Positions 32,225 through 43,673 of a stretch of DNA of 64,000 nt are shown one piece after another. The stretch comes from Lepiota brunneoincarnata (taxonomy: Eukaryota > Basidiomycota > Agaricomycetes > Agaricales > Agaricaceae). Below the pieces are notes generated by a model. The model was given only the letters and a program-made list of their open reading frames with translations, was not told the origin of the DNA and did not search any database. Made by a program: the position numbers and the translations under genes. Location of the stretch: the NCBI GenBank assembly GCA_023014365.1, contig JAEBUN010000004.1, positions 62,001 through 126,000 of the forward strand. Direction: 5' to 3'. Numbering within the stretch: the stretch's first letter is position 1; the number at the start of each line of letters is the position of its first letter.

Positions 32225-34417
32225 TGGGGTAAGCGGGGTTGACGCGGTGGAGAATGGACCCTTACCAGAGAATTGTACCGGCGCTCAATCCACTCCCGAT
32301 CGAAGCGGTGAGCCCAGAACGGGCAGGCCGAAGCCGACGCAGTGTGAGCGCCGCTGCAATTCACGCACACAGGTGCGTGAGGGCAGGGGCGGTCAGCGGG
32401 GGTGGGGGCAATGGGCGGCCTATGATTGGGCTGCCCCTTGCAACACGATGCAAACGCCCGATGGTTAGTCGGGGAATGCAGACCGCCGCAGTGAGAGCAG
32501 CGGATAGCCTCGCGTTGGCAGGCTAGGGAAGGGTGCCCCCACTTCCAGCACCGCTGGCAGAGGGGGACGCCGGGGTTGGCTTTCGCAGGGATGATCCTGC
32601 ACAGAGTGCCGTCGATAGTGATGACGCGTCGTGAGACCGTCTTCGCGTTGGACCCCTGCTGGGAGTCCCAGATCTCAAAGAACATGGTAGCCGTGTCGGC
32701 GGCCCTCGAGTTCTTGACGATGCATAGCCTGGTGGCCAGCACAAAATACTCAGACCACACAGAGCGCTGCATGGCCTCGACCACCCTGTCGGGTGTGAGC
32801 CAGGGCTGCCCGCCCCGGAACATAGGCACATCGAGGAGCTTGAGGTAGCTCTTCGACCGAGGAAGGTTCGCGTCCACGACGGCCTGAGGCCAGTTCGCGC
32901 GGACCGCGTTCCTGATAGTGCCAATGTCCAGTTCGCTGGGCACGGCGGTGGTGTAGCAAGCTACATGTGAGTCCATCTGCTGGACACGCTCGATACGAAC
33001 AAGCGAGCCCGCGGACGCCAGGGTGGCAGCTGCCACCCGATGAATCTCCGCGCAGACGACGGGGCCCAGATTAACCGGGAGACCGCCCCCCGCGAGGGTG
33101 AGCATGACCTGCTTGCGCAAAGGCCTGGATGTGGTCATCCTAGGCTTGGGAGCCTTGGGTGGCTGCTGGGCGGCTGCCGCCTGCCGATGAAAAGAGACCA
33201 CCTTGTGTGAAGGCAGTTCCGGAAGGGCGCACGCCAGGTCAACGAGACCCGACGGGAACGAGACAGCCGCAGCTGCATAGGAGCGGGGCGGGGAACGAGG
33301 CTTGGTAGCCAAGTTGACACGCAGAGGGGGGGGACCGGGGGGAGGCCTCGCAGCCAACCGAGCCCTGTCCGCCACCGACAGTGGAGGAACATTGGCGGCT
33401 CACGCCGCCCTGATGCGAGATGGCCGCTGCCCCGTGCCGGGGTTGCGAGCCACTGGGACAGGATTGCCCAACCCCGTGCGGGCCAGGTTCCTGAAGAATT
33501 GCTGAGTAGGCGCAGGACGCGCATACCCAGCAGGAAAACGCCCCAAATCCTCCGCTGGAGCAGGAGGCAGGGGGAGGTTACCCTCCCAAGGGGTGCGGCG
33601 TGAGCCACCCGCCTGAGGAGCACCATCCACCTCCATAGGAGCCACAGAGGCCCTAGGAGAGGGGGCGTGCATACTGCCCGCCACCCCAACAGGAGCGGGG
33701 AGTGCAGCAGAGTCCGGCCGTTTGCCCTTCCCTTGCGCAGGGGTAGGGGTGCTCGGCCTGGACGGACCATACACCTCAGAGGCCCACTCGTGGAGCCTCA
33801 GGGTGCACTTGCCCTCCGTGAAGGGGATGTCGTCCCAGTCATGCTCCTCCACCTCGCGGAAGAGCCTGGCCAGGGAGCGGGCGACCTCCACGCTGCCGCC
33901 TTCAGAAAGGTTGCCACGCTTGGCTCTCTCCAGCCACAGCGCAACTACGTCGAGAGCGTCCGCCACGACCCCAGCCTCACCCTCTGCATCTGTGGGATTG
34001 CGGAAAAGGGCGAGGAAGGTGGGGACGAACTCGGGATCCTCCTCCTCCTCCACAAAAGCGGGGCCGGGGGACGGCTCGGCTCCAGGATCGACAGCCATCC
34101 TGGAGGAACCGGAGACCGATTCGAGGTCGAGCTCCTGCCTCAGAGGGGCGGAGGGCTTGGGCGTGCAGGTGCACTTGGGGCGAGGGGTCACCGGAGCGTC
34201 ATCCGGGTAGACGGCGGACTCGTGAGGCCTCTTGGGGGCCTTGGCAGCCGGAGCAGGGACCACAGCTTGCGAAGCAGAGCTGTAGCCAGGTCGAGAGGAG
34301 CTGGGGGGGGGCGTCCTGAGTGCGAGAGGTAGCCAAAGCGAGGGGGTCCGGCGACGAAGGATCCGCCGGCGGAAGAGCCCCTGCTCCCTGAGAAGAGCGA
34401 GTAGACCTAGGAGGTAT
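32221..34417 (-). pseudogene. LINE-A ORF1, gag-like RNA-binding protein
   Basis: About 731 codons. It begins at an ATA where other copies have ATG (34417), is PPRSTRSSQGAG-like and Pro/Ser-rich, shifts frame at a run of nine C (34303-34311; eight restores the frame), and is then open from 34263 with an acidic stretch (FVEEEEDPEFVP). A TGA lies at 33402-33400, after which the frame continues from 33375. The C-terminal half has LPVNLGPVVCAEIHRVA and three Cys/His fingers: CQRCWKWGHPSLAC, CSHCGGLHSPTNHR and CVNCSGAHTASASACPFW. It should bind LINE RNA in the RNP. The TGA is shared with the copy at 12895. Confidence 0.88.
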
Positions 34418-34535
34418 GCACGTTAGACTTTAAGATCAAAGATCAGACCACTAGAGCTCGTTGTAGAAGACGATGAGTAGGGGTAGGCTGTGGCTGTGCA
34501 GCGAGTTTGTGGTGGTTGAAGTCCAAGAAGGGATG
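34418..34535 (-). other. LINE-A 5' UTR
   Basis: About 118 bp from the transposition-defined 5' end to the ORF1 start, conserved with 7551-7668 and 19785-19905. No TATA box is obvious. As in other LINEs, an internal promoter would be expected here, but none can be assigned by eye. Confidence 0.6.
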
Positions 34536-34741
34536 TATCCACCCCTTGTTTGTCATGCCCTGGTCTCTGTTGGGGTAGCAAACTCTTCACCTATGTGCAC
34601 TTCTTTATGGAGTGTAGCCTTTTGAGTTAGTGGGACTCTCTTCCCTACCTTTACTGGTAGTTATACCATGTATTAGTTGCTTTGTATGTAGCTAGTGCAT
34701 GCGGACTGCATTCGAGTACCGTGTTATAAATTGTTGATTTC

Positions 34742-34767
<26 letters not shown>
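34536..34767 (+). mobile_element. LINE-B 3' end, right part
   Basis: Continues the LINE-B of 26532-27971 after the TSD copy at 34536-34548 and ends with tail TTATAAATTGTTGATTTC and poly(A) at 34742-34767. The poly(A) is followed at once by antisense LINE-B with no TSD. Confidence 0.9.
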
Positions 34768-34772
<5 letters not shown>

Positions 34773-35276
34773 GGCCTTGGGCATAGAGTAAGAGGGCTTC
34801 CCCAGCTTAGATATGACCACTGAGTTAGATTTCTTGAAATAATCTGGCCAATGCCCTGCTGCCAGGCAGGCATTGGCAAGACTGACAAACATGTAGCAGG
34901 ATGCTGAGTCCACCACAATATCCTTTGGGTATGACCACATAACATGATTGGGCCCAGGAGCAGACCTTTTTACACAAGAACGCAGGGCATCCTCAAGCTC
35001 CAGGGTTGAGAAAAAATACCACGCCCTCTCTGCCTACGTAGGAAGAGCATCCAATACTAAGGGATCCACAGCGCAGCCAGAGGCCGCATTGTAGGTCCTG
35101 TAAAGAGCATCCCAAAAGGAGTCCATATCGTGACACAGCACTCCATTGTGCTGGATTGCATCACACGTAGGGAGCTTGTGCTGTTTAACCCAGGCCATGA
35201 GATCCCAGGAGCGCTTGTTTACAGAAGCAATCTCCTTGATCTTCCCATCAAAGAATTTGTGCTTGACGGCCTTCAT
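34768..35276 (-). pseudogene. LINE-B RT N-terminal remnant
   Basis: Encodes the linker (SVNKRSWDLMAWVKQHKLPT) and RT fingers (CYMFVSLANACLAAGHWPDY, SNSVVISKLGKPSYS) in broken frames, stopping before the palm where the neighbouring poly(A) intervenes. Confidence 0.78.
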
Positions 35277-35318
35277 GACACGTCAGAACTTGAACCACAC
35301 GTTCCCCAAAGGAGCTGC

Positions 35319-36165
35319 CTAGTACACCCAAATGGCAGCGGTGTACTTGTCATTCCACCACAGATTAGAGCGCCCCACAATAAACACCTTCTTGGAAAAG
35401 GCATCCCAAGTCTGGGAGATGATACGAGCCACAGCTGAAGCTGCAGCCTCCACCTCCACAGGGGTGTCCAAGGGTATCCGCAATGCAGCTAACCCCTCAC
35501 ATATCTGCACCACAAACTTCGAATTCTCGTCGCTATTGGGCTTCAGAACTTGACAGATCACACCAGTCATAAAACGAGTGACTGGCAGAACCAGAGTTAG
35601 AGAAGCGTGGTCTGAAAAACCATGCTTCTTGAGCTTAATCAGGGGCCTGAGATCGGGATCTCGAGCCATCAGGAGGAAAACAAGATCGATCACTGACAGT
35701 AATAGATTCGCATCATATGGAAAGTGAGTTGGGCCCAGTACCACCAGTAATACCAAATCCAGTCCCAGATCCATCCCAACCTCCAGAAGAGACTGGGCAA
35801 TTCCCGGATGTGAGATCCGATTAGGATTCCACCACTCTGAGTGGCAATTGAAGTTGCCTACCATGTAGGTCATGGTAAGCAAGGAATCCACCAGCCCCTG
35901 AAGGGCCAGAATGGCAGTGTGTCGGTTGTCGGAATAGACATTCATAAGGTTATAGGTGTACCCCCCTTGCCACATGGACACAACCATAACATCCCAATGG
36001 TTGACCAGATCCCTGCGAAGGGACGGTCTCAAAAACTTCAGCCTCAAGTAGACATAAGCCAACACCCGCGGGAACGAATCACCTGGCTGAGGATTCCAGA
36101 TACAAGTCCACTCCAGATGGAGTGGAGCACCTACAACACCCTCACTGTCCTTATAAACAGTGGAT
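35319..36165 (-). pseudogene. LINE-B endonuclease remnant
   Basis: The 248-codon frame 36065-35319 has MVGNFNCHSEWWN (GDFN with Asp to Asn) and FSDHASLTLVLPVT (SDH kept). Upstream coding (to about 36400) is interrupted by the LINE-A tail insertion at 36178-36272. Confidence 0.82.
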
Positions 36166-36177
36166 GGAGCCTTACGG

Positions 36178-36272
36178 CTCGGGTTGTACCATAGTTAGTA
36201 GCTGCACATGGCCTCCCTACGCGGCCTGCATTATAAATTGGAGATTTAAAAAAAAAAGAAAAAAAAAAAAAA
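36178..36272 (+). mobile_element. 95-bp LINE-A tail insertion
   Basis: Only the last 65 bp or so of the LINE-A 3' UTR (A2 type) plus a poly(A) interrupted by one G, flanked by the TSD GAGCCTTACGG (36167-36177 and 36273-36283). This is a very short 5'-truncated insertion, and marks how little 3' sequence is enough for integration. Confidence 0.92.
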
Positions 36273-36412
36273 GAGCCTTACGGAGGTTTCACCAAGGGGG
36301 TTCTTGCATAAAAAAGACGTCAAAGTCATTTTTATACAACTTGAGATAATTGTCCAACAAAATGTAATTATGATTTACATTCTGAGACCATATGCATAAC
36401 TCATTCTGGAAC

Positions 36413-37127
36413 CTAGGCATTACTCCTGGGTTGAGTTAGCGGGACCTTGGGGACGGCAGACAAGCCATGTACCTCCTGATATCTCTTCTTGGCCCAACCA
36501 TCCCCAAAATGCTTGTGCCAGAAAGGGCATTTCTTGCTGTAGGTGGCATGGGGGCTGCCACAGTTCCTCCAACAGGGCTGATGAGGGCACGGAGTGCCTT
36601 CAGCAGTGCTGGCAACCAGTAGGTTCATGTTGGGGCGGGCCTTGCAGCACTTCGCCATTGACTGATGATTGTCCTCACTGTGGGGCTTGGAGCAGATGGG
36701 GCAGGTCGGGAATCTCACCCTGCAGACATTAGTCAGGTGTCTCCACTGCCAGCAACAGCAGCAGAGAGTCATCCCGACCCGCTTGGGAGGCTGCACTTAT
36801 AGGGCAAGTGCAGGGCCCAACGGCTAACAACCTTCCGATCATCATCTTGGAGGAGGACCCAGTTTGCAAGTCCCAGATTTCAAACCAGATAGTTGCGGTG
36901 TCTGATTTGTTGGAGTTCCTCCTGACCCGGGGCAGGCCCTGGAGGTTTTGGAAGCCTCGATGCGACAACTGTCACATGATGTTTTCTATCCACTGACTGG
37001 TGATTCAAGACCCATCAGGGGCAAAGAAGGGGATGTCCATCACTTTTATGAAGGACTTGGAGGAGGGGACTGTCACCATAGGCTTCGAACCTGCTGAGAA
37101 GAACTGGGAGGCCCAGTCCTGGATCAC
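36413..37127 (-). pseudogene. LINE-B ORF1 remnant with CCHC fingers
   Basis: Carries CCCCWQWRHLTNVC (first finger, central Gly to Arg), CPICSKPHSEDNHQS and CRNCGSPHATYSKKCPFW-like sequence at 36796-36413, and upstream ORF1 sequence (VIQDWASQFFSAGSKPM) to 37127. It ends in QPRSNA, as in the copy at 12021. Frames are broken near 36800-37000. Confidence 0.8.
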
Positions 37128-37960
37128 TTTTTTTTTTTTTTTTTTTGAAATCAACAATTTATAATGTGGTGCTCGAACGCAGTCCACATGCACTAGCTAC
37201 GTACAAGGCAACTAATACATAGTATAACTACCAATAAAGATAGGAAAGAGAGTCCCGCTGACTCGAAAGGCTACACTCCATACAGAAGTGCACATGGGTG
37301 AAGAGCTTGCTACCCTGATGAAAGCCGGGGCACAACAGACGAGGGGTGGATAGGGCCAACAGGTCCCCCCCCAAAGGGGGTTAGGAGTTAATTCCCCATA
37401 AATCCCTACACCTCGCAGGCTAAGGCTTTAAGAGCTTTGGGTCTCCACCCTTATTGGGCGTTAGGAGTCAATTCTCCATAAATCGCTACACCCCACCCAA
37501 GGGCGGGGAGCAAATAACCACCGGCTCTTCAAGACCAAAGCCTATGAGGGGGGAACAACCTGAAGGCCCTCCCTAGTTATCCCACCCCTTGGGGCAGGGA
37601 TAGGAATGCAAACACAGAAGGATTACATTCCAGAAAGCCTAGAAGGGCGTCGAGGTCATGGGGTAAGCTGCCACACTGTGTATACTCCAGACAGGAGGTG
37701 AGAATGTGAGTGCAGGTTTCAAGCTGCAACCTACAAGGACAGGAGTGATCCTCCTGGGGATGGAATTTAGTGCGGTACTCCCCTATAGGGGTATAACCGA
37801 GTATAGTGTGGACTGCCTGTACTGTGCCAGCGATGGACATCTGAGGGCTGATTTCTTGGAGCCAGGTACCTCCAGAGAGGTATGAGGGTTGGAGAGGCTT
37901 CCTGAGGGAGTCCAATAGGGGAAGGAAGTTCCTACAGACAACCAGCGGTCCAGAGACTGA
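37128..37960 (-). mobile_element. LINE-B 3' end, internally deleted
   Basis: Poly(T) at 37128-37146, the 3' UTR with two modules, and the Cys/His finger frame 37915-37577 (CPCRLQLETCTHILTSCLEY). At about 37932 the sequence jumps to an earlier part of RNase H (to 37960), so an internal piece is deleted. It then meets the poly(T) of LINE-A. No TSD was found. Confidence 0.85.
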
Positions 37961-40666
37961 TTTTTTTTTTTTTTTTTTTTTTTAAATCTCCAATTTATAA
38001 TGTGGGCTGCGTAGGGAGGCCGCATGCAGCTACTATCTATGGTACAACCCAAGCCATAAGCTACAGGGTATCTGTACATACAACACGTGACCATAGATGC
38101 AGGCATGCGTTTCCCCATGCCCAGGACAAAGCCGCCCCGAATGAACTGAGGCAGGAGGACAGCTGCCACCTGGCGCATGGCGCGAGAACTGAGCCGAGGC
38201 AAGGTCCCCCCCCCTTACCAGGGGTTAGGAGTCAATTCCCACGTAAATCCCTACACACTGCCCAAAGACAGCAGGGGAATAATAGTGCCCCAGCCTGGAC
38301 CCAGCTGGGCACCAGGCAGTGCTACTAGCCAATACCCCCCGGGGGGGGCCTGGCCCTCTCAGCGAATGTGAACGCGGTTGGGGACGCCTTGAGGAAAGCA
38401 ATGAGGGCCTCGACTGTACTTCCTCCTTGCGGAGGTAGTCAAGCGAGGCCCGGGGACATACCCCTACTCCAATGGGAGGCAACGACCTTGCAAAGTTGTG
38501 CACCTGAGTGTGGAAAGGCCACTTCGCGTGCGAAGGGACCTCCCAGAAATGGACTAAGCGGGCCGGACCCCCGGCAAACCACTTGGCAAGGAGGCGACAG
38601 ACTGCCAAGGAGTGACCTTGGGTGGAATGTACCAACGGGTCCACCACTTGCCTGGCCAAAGCCATCGAGTCGGTGAACAAGACAAGGCCAGCAGCGCCCT
38701 TGACAGAAACTGCCTTGGACACTGCCAGCCAGATGGCGAAAAGCTCGGCCTTGGAAGCCGCAACCTTCCCCCCCGGAAGCTGGACCATATGGATGCAGTC
38801 CAGCCCCTGGAAAACCTGGGCGGCCAAAACCGCCTGGTGGACCCAGCGGGGCGGCAGACTTGCATCTGTCGCTGCCACCAGAACCCCCAAATCAGCCTGC
38901 ACCCAGGCCAGAACCCAGTCGAGAGCCGCGACATGGGCTACAAGGGCATCCTCCGCCCCCCGGTTGTACAAGTGGAAGTGGACCCTGTCCGGGTACACAT
39001 CCAAGAGATGGCGTCTCAGCCAAGCCTCTGGCACAACAGCGTCAAAGGGCCTGGTAAGGGCGGCAAGACACTGGTTAGCGTCAACAACAGGCCCCTTCAC
39101 CTTGATCAACTTGCAGGGGAGAGCCTGGCTATGGACCGGACATGAGACTGGAGATTGCCGCTGTAGCCCCAACCAAGGAGGGCACAAATGGGGTGACCCA
39201 GAGCAAGTGTGGCGTACTGCAACTCAGCACAATCACGGAGCTTCCAGAGATGAAGATGGATGGGGATCAGGCCTGCAATGGCCCCGACCCCCCCATCGGG
39301 TGACGTCCTGAAGGCGCTAGTAATCCAGAGTGCAGCCTAACACTGCATCCGGCAAAGGTGGTCCAAAGCACCCTTACACCTGGCGCCCCGGTAGTACCAC
39401 AAGTGAAAGCCATATGTGGCAATAGGAACCACGCACGACCGATATAGAAGGCGCTTCTGGTCTGGCAGAAGCCCCTGGACAGAGTTACCAAGCATCCCCA
39501 TGGCCTTGACCATGGAGATAGCCTTAGTAGAGTAGAACCAAACATGCTCCTTAAACGTAAGGGCACGATCAAAATAGAAGCCCAAGTACCTCCAAAAGGT
39601 TTTGGGCTGAAGAGGAGTAGCGCCAGTGAATGGGGGAAACCCCAAGTCCACTAGGGGATTCTCACCGGAACGATCTCATGAGAAATGGAAGAGCTCAGAC
39701 TTGTCATACTCCACAACCAGTGTAAACCGAGTGAAGGTGTCATGGACAACCTCGTAAGATCTGCGGAGCAGGATGCAGTTAGCATCCAGGTCCCAGGCCT
39801 ATGCCACGATAGTACTATCATCGACATAAGACAGGAGCGAGAGGCCTGGCTGAGAGAGTCTCTGCTTGATAATATACATGGTGGGAGCCAGGTAGAGGCC
39901 AGACAGGACGGGTGAGAGGGCAGATCCCTGGCCCACCCTCACCTCTGCCTGGAACGGTTCAGACAGGAAGGAGTTCCAGGCATAGCTGGTAGGTAAACCT
40001 TCCCATGAGATAAGAAGCGAAGAACCGGCCCACGCAAGGGGAAAACCCCTGCCAAGCCAGAACCACGAGAAGCATCCCATGATTCAGGGACAGGAAGAAC
40101 TGTGCGATGTCAAAGGCAAGAACACTTGTCTTCAACTCGCAGGCCCACCCGGCACAGACAAGGTGCATGAGGTAGGCACCAGCATCTTCGGTGGACCATT
40201 GGATCACACTGCCAAACTGGTTCGGATGGAACATGCCAAACTTGACAGCCTCAAACTGCAAGCAGCGCAAGATCATTTTCTCGATAAGTTTACTGAGAGT
40301 ATTGAGAAGGACAATTGGTCTGAACGCCTTCAAAGTAGCATAGGAGGGCTTGCCAGGCTTTGGTATGATAACCGACACACTCTCCTTAAAGTGACGAGGC
40401 CAGTGCCTGCACTCCATGCAGGCATCAGCAATCCAACAGACCAGATGGGTAACTGTTGGGCCCACCAGAACGGACTTGAGGTGCATCCATGTGACGTGGT
40501 CCAGACCAGGTGATGACAGAGAGGAGCATGCACGCAGAGCCTCATGCATCTCCAGGTCGGAGAAGACTGGCCACTCCCGTGGTGGGAGCGGATCAATCTG
40601 ATCAAGAACCCCAACATTGACCAGGCAGTCGTTGGCGGCGTTGTAAGAGCCGTGAAGCCCTTCCTA
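37961..40666 (-). mobile_element. LINE-A, left arm of head-to-head pair
   Basis: Poly(T) at 37961-37983 (A2 tail), then RNase H and RT up to the linker before RT. RNase H frame 39187-38225 has VAATDASLPP, ASKAELFAI and LFTDSMALARQVV, and lacks about 370 bp including the finger. RT frames 40549-39959 and 39651-39337 contain LAFDIAQFFLSLNHG and LGFYFDRALTF. It joins LINE-A (+) at 40667. Confidence 0.88.
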
Positions 40667-42556
40667 GACCCCACAACCCCGCTGCTGCTGCCTCTCTGCT
40701 GGAAATGGTGGACTTGTTGGGCCTGGATCTCTCACTCCCTGAGAACCCAGGCCCCACGCACTTCCCCTTTGAGGAGGGGCTTGCTTCTACCGTGATCAAC
40801 CTCGTGTTTGCGAGGGTGGCTGCGGGCTATCTGCTGCTTCCCATGCAATGTCCCGATCTGCGGGGTCAATCTGACCATTGCCCCCTTCGGATCATTGTCC
40901 CCCTGAAGGCCTTCGAGGAAGCTGTGCCCAAGTGCTTGCTGAAGTAAAACTTGGACAAGGAGGCCAAGTTCCTAGCTGAGGTCTCAACGGGGCTCATGGG
41001 TCTGGATTTTCCAGACCTTGGCTCATCCACCAGGATCGACGAGGTGGCCCTGGCCATCTCTGTGGTCTTCTCCAGGGTATGGCTTGCCCACTCCAAGGAG
41101 ATCTGCGTCGTCTCACGGTCTAAACCATGGTGGGACAACAAGTGCTCACGTACTTATGTGGTGTATTCTCGGTCTCGGGACCAGGAGGATGCTTGCACGT
41201 TTAAGTGGACCTGGAAGGCTGCCAAGCGCAAGTTCTTTGATAAGCACATCAAGGAGATTGCTTCCACCAACAAGCGCCCCTGGGATCTGATGGACTGGGT
41301 CAGGGCACGCAAGTTGCCTCCCTGCAACACTCTCGAGGAGCTCTGGGAAGGGCTCCTTGGCTCTTACAACGCCGCCAACGACTGCCTGGTCAATGTTGGG
41401 GTTCTTGATCAGATTGATCCGCTCCCACCGCGGGAGTGGCCAGTCTTCTCCGACCTGGAGATGCATGAGGCTCTGCGTGCATGCTCCTCTCTGTCATCAC
41501 CTGGTCTGGACCACGTCACATGGATGCACCTCAAGTCCGTTCTGGTGGGCCCAACAGTTACCCATCTGGTCTGTTGGATTGCTGATGCCTGCATGGAGTG
41601 CAGGCACTGGCCTCGTCACTTTAAGGAGAGTGTGTCGGTTATCATACCAAAGCCTGGCAAGCCCTCCTATGCTACTTTGAAGGCGTTCAGACCAATTGTC
41701 CTTCTCAATACTCTCAGTAAACTTATCGAGAAAATGATCTTGCGCTGCTTGCAGTTTGAGGCTGTCAAGTTTGGCATGTTCCATCCGAACCAGTTTGGCA
41801 GTGTGATCCAATGGTCCACCGAAGATGCTGGTGCCTACCTCATGCACCTTGTCTGTGCCGGGTGGGCCTGCGAGTTGAAGACAAGTGTTCTTGCCTTTGA
41901 CATCGCACAGTTCTTCCTGTCCCTGAATCATGGGATGCTTCTCGTGGTTCTGGCTTGGCAGGGGTTTTCCCCTTGCGTGGGCCGGTTCTTCGCTTCTTAT
42001 CTCATGGGAAGGTTTACCTACCAGCTATGCCTGGAACTCCTTCCTGTCTGAACCGTTCCAGGCAGAGGTGAGGGTGGGCCAGGGATCTGCCCTCTCACCC
42101 GTCCTGTCTGGCCTCTACCTGGCTCCCACCATGTATATTATCAAGCAGAGACTCTCTCAGCCAGGCCTCTCGCTCCTGTCTTATGTCGATGATAGTACCA
42201 TCGTGGCATAGGCCTGGGACCTGGATGCTAACTGCATCCTGCTCCGCAGATCTTACGAGGTTGTCCATGACACCTTCACTCGGTTTACACTGGTTGTGGA
42301 GTATGACAAGTCTGAGCTCTTCCATTTCTCATGAGATCGTTCCGGTGAGAATCCCCTGGTGGACTTGGGGTTTCCCCCATTCACTGGCGCTACTCCTCTT
42401 CAGCCCAAAACCTTTTGGAGGTACTTGGGCTTCTATTTTGATCGTGCCCTTACGTTTAAGGAGCATGTTTGGTTCTACTCTACTAAGGCTATCTCCATGG
42501 TCAAGGCCATGGGGATGCTTGGTAACTCTGTCCAGGGGCTTCTGCCAGACCAGAAG
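39454..42556. repeat. Large inverted repeat, 1.2-kb arms
   Basis: Left arm 39454-40655 and right arm 41355-42556 are reverse complements about the axis at 41005, with a spacer of about 700 bp of LINE-A endonuclease sequence. A 196-codon RT segment is identical in both arms, as are a 144-codon antisense frame and sampled stretches of 60 bp. One difference found is C/T in the YVDD region. Identity is far higher than between other LINE-A copies here, so one arm was copied from the other recently. Transcription through it would give a long hairpin RNA. Confidence 0.9.
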
Positions 42557-42557
42557 C
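40667..42557 (+). mobile_element. LINE-A, right arm of head-to-head pair
   Basis: Begins within the endonuclease (after GDFN) and runs through SDH (GQSDHCPLRI) and the linker into RT, ending in LLPDQK where LTR-1 begins at 42558. The main frame 40951-42051 (366 codons) carries RT up to LAFDIAQFFLSLNHG; GVGQGSALSP reads RVGQGSALSP. A 3-base insertion after RFTY and a TAG in AQA (WHRPGTWM frame) break it. Its RNase H and 3' end are missing. Confidence 0.88.
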
Positions 42558-42906
42558 TGTTGAAGCAGGAGCGTTGGGGGACTGGTAAGGAGTCCTAACA
42601 GCGAAGGAATGAGTGTATTACGCGAAGGGAACGACTGTGGACAGCTGTGAGACACTAGAGTGGAGATAGAACTAACTACTCACCTGTGGACAGCTGTGAG
42701 AGACTGGAAGTCCCAAAAGTGTCCACAGGTGCAAGTCCATGTCTAGATCACATGACTAGCTACCAAAAGCGTCCAGGCCTATCTACAAGTCCACAAACAC
42801 AACAACAAACAAGTGGGACTGTTCAGAGCACAATAAGACAAGTGCACACTGCTCACCACAGGAGTGCATATAGCACATCCTGGCATGTCACAGGGCACTC
42901 CTAACA
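42558..42906 (-). repeat. LTR-1, isolated copy with 20-bp deletion
   Basis: 349 bp, reverse; the 20 bp between GGAACGACT and GTGGACAG are missing. It joins LINE-A RT on the left to LINE-B ORF1/ORF2 on the right, with no TSD. It is probably the scar of recombination between two LTRs at different sites. Confidence 0.9.
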
Positions 42907-42951
42907 TCCCCTACCACCCCCAAGGTCTTGCTAACTCAATCTAGGAGTATT

Positions 42952-43673
42952 GCCTAGGTTCCTTAACAAGTTACATATATGCTCTCAGAATGTGAACTGT
43001 AATTACATTCTGCTGGACTCTTATCTTGAGTTGTATAAAAATGACTTTGACATCCTGTTCATGCAAGAGCCCCCTTGGTGACACCTCCGTAAGGCTCCTT
43101 CGGCTGTTAGTAGGGATGGCAAAGACATTGTTGGCACTCCACTCCACCTGGAGTAGACCTGTATCTGGAACCCTCAGCCAGGTGATTCGTCCCCATGAGT
43201 GGTGGCTTATGTCCACTCGAGGCTGAAGCTTCTGCAACCATCCCTCTGTAGGGATTTGGTTGACCATCATGACATTATGATTGTGTCCATGTGGCAGGGG
43301 GGACACACCTATAATCTTATGAACATCTACTCGGATGACTGTCACACCACTATCCTGGCCCTTCGGGGGCTGGTGGATTCCCTGCCTGCCATGACCTACA
43401 TGGCAGGCGACTTCAATTGTCACTTGGAGTGGTGGGATCCTAATTGGGTCTCACATCTGGGAATTGCCCAGTCTCTTTTGGAGGTTGGGATGGATCTGGG
43501 ACTTGACTTAGTGTTACCGGTGGTTCCAGGCCCGACTCACTTCCTGCACGATTTGAATCTTTCACCATCAGTGATCGATCTCGTCTTCCTCCCGATGGCT
43601 TGAGATCCTGATCTCAGGCCCTTGATTGATCTTGAGAAGCGTGGCCCTTCGGACCACGCTCCTCTAACTCTGG
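42952..43673 (+). pseudogene. LINE-B endonuclease remnant
   Basis: The ORF2 start reads TTG where the copy at 12028 has ATG. The open frame 43199-43603 carries MAGDFNCHLEWWD (GDFN intact) and ends at a TGG-to-TGA stop in MARDPD. Coding continues to 43673 and resumes at 45241 after the nested R-LINE-A (VLPVTRFMTGVIHRVLKPDS). Confidence 0.82.

Larger units (their letters stand above)
27972..34535 (-). mobile_element. Complete LINE-A, reference copy
   Basis: A 6.56-kb uninterrupted copy with 5' end CATCCCTTCTTGG at 34535 and poly(T) at 27972-27998 (A2 tail). The TSD TATCCACCCCTTG lies at 27959-27971 and 34536-34548, inside a LINE-B 3' UTR. It encodes ORF1 (about 731 codons) and ORF2 (1294 codons) overlapping by ATGA. 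Lesions are few: start ATG to ATA, a +1 C and one stop in ORF1, and three stops in ORF2, almost all transitions. Confidence 0.96.
34768..37127 (-). mobile_element. LINE-B fragment: ORF1, endonuclease, RT start
   Basis: A minus-strand LINE-B running from ORF1 (37127) to the RT fingers (34768). It is cut on the left by the poly(A) of another LINE-B and on the right by the poly(T) of a third. A 95-bp LINE-A tail is inserted at 36178-36272. CpG sites are largely replaced by TG/CA, indicating age. Confidence 0.88.

Noticed and set aside
7551..34535. Firm assignment of LINE-A and LINE-B to the Tad1 clade
   Set aside because: Domain order fits, but clade placement needs an RT phylogeny that cannot be done by eye.
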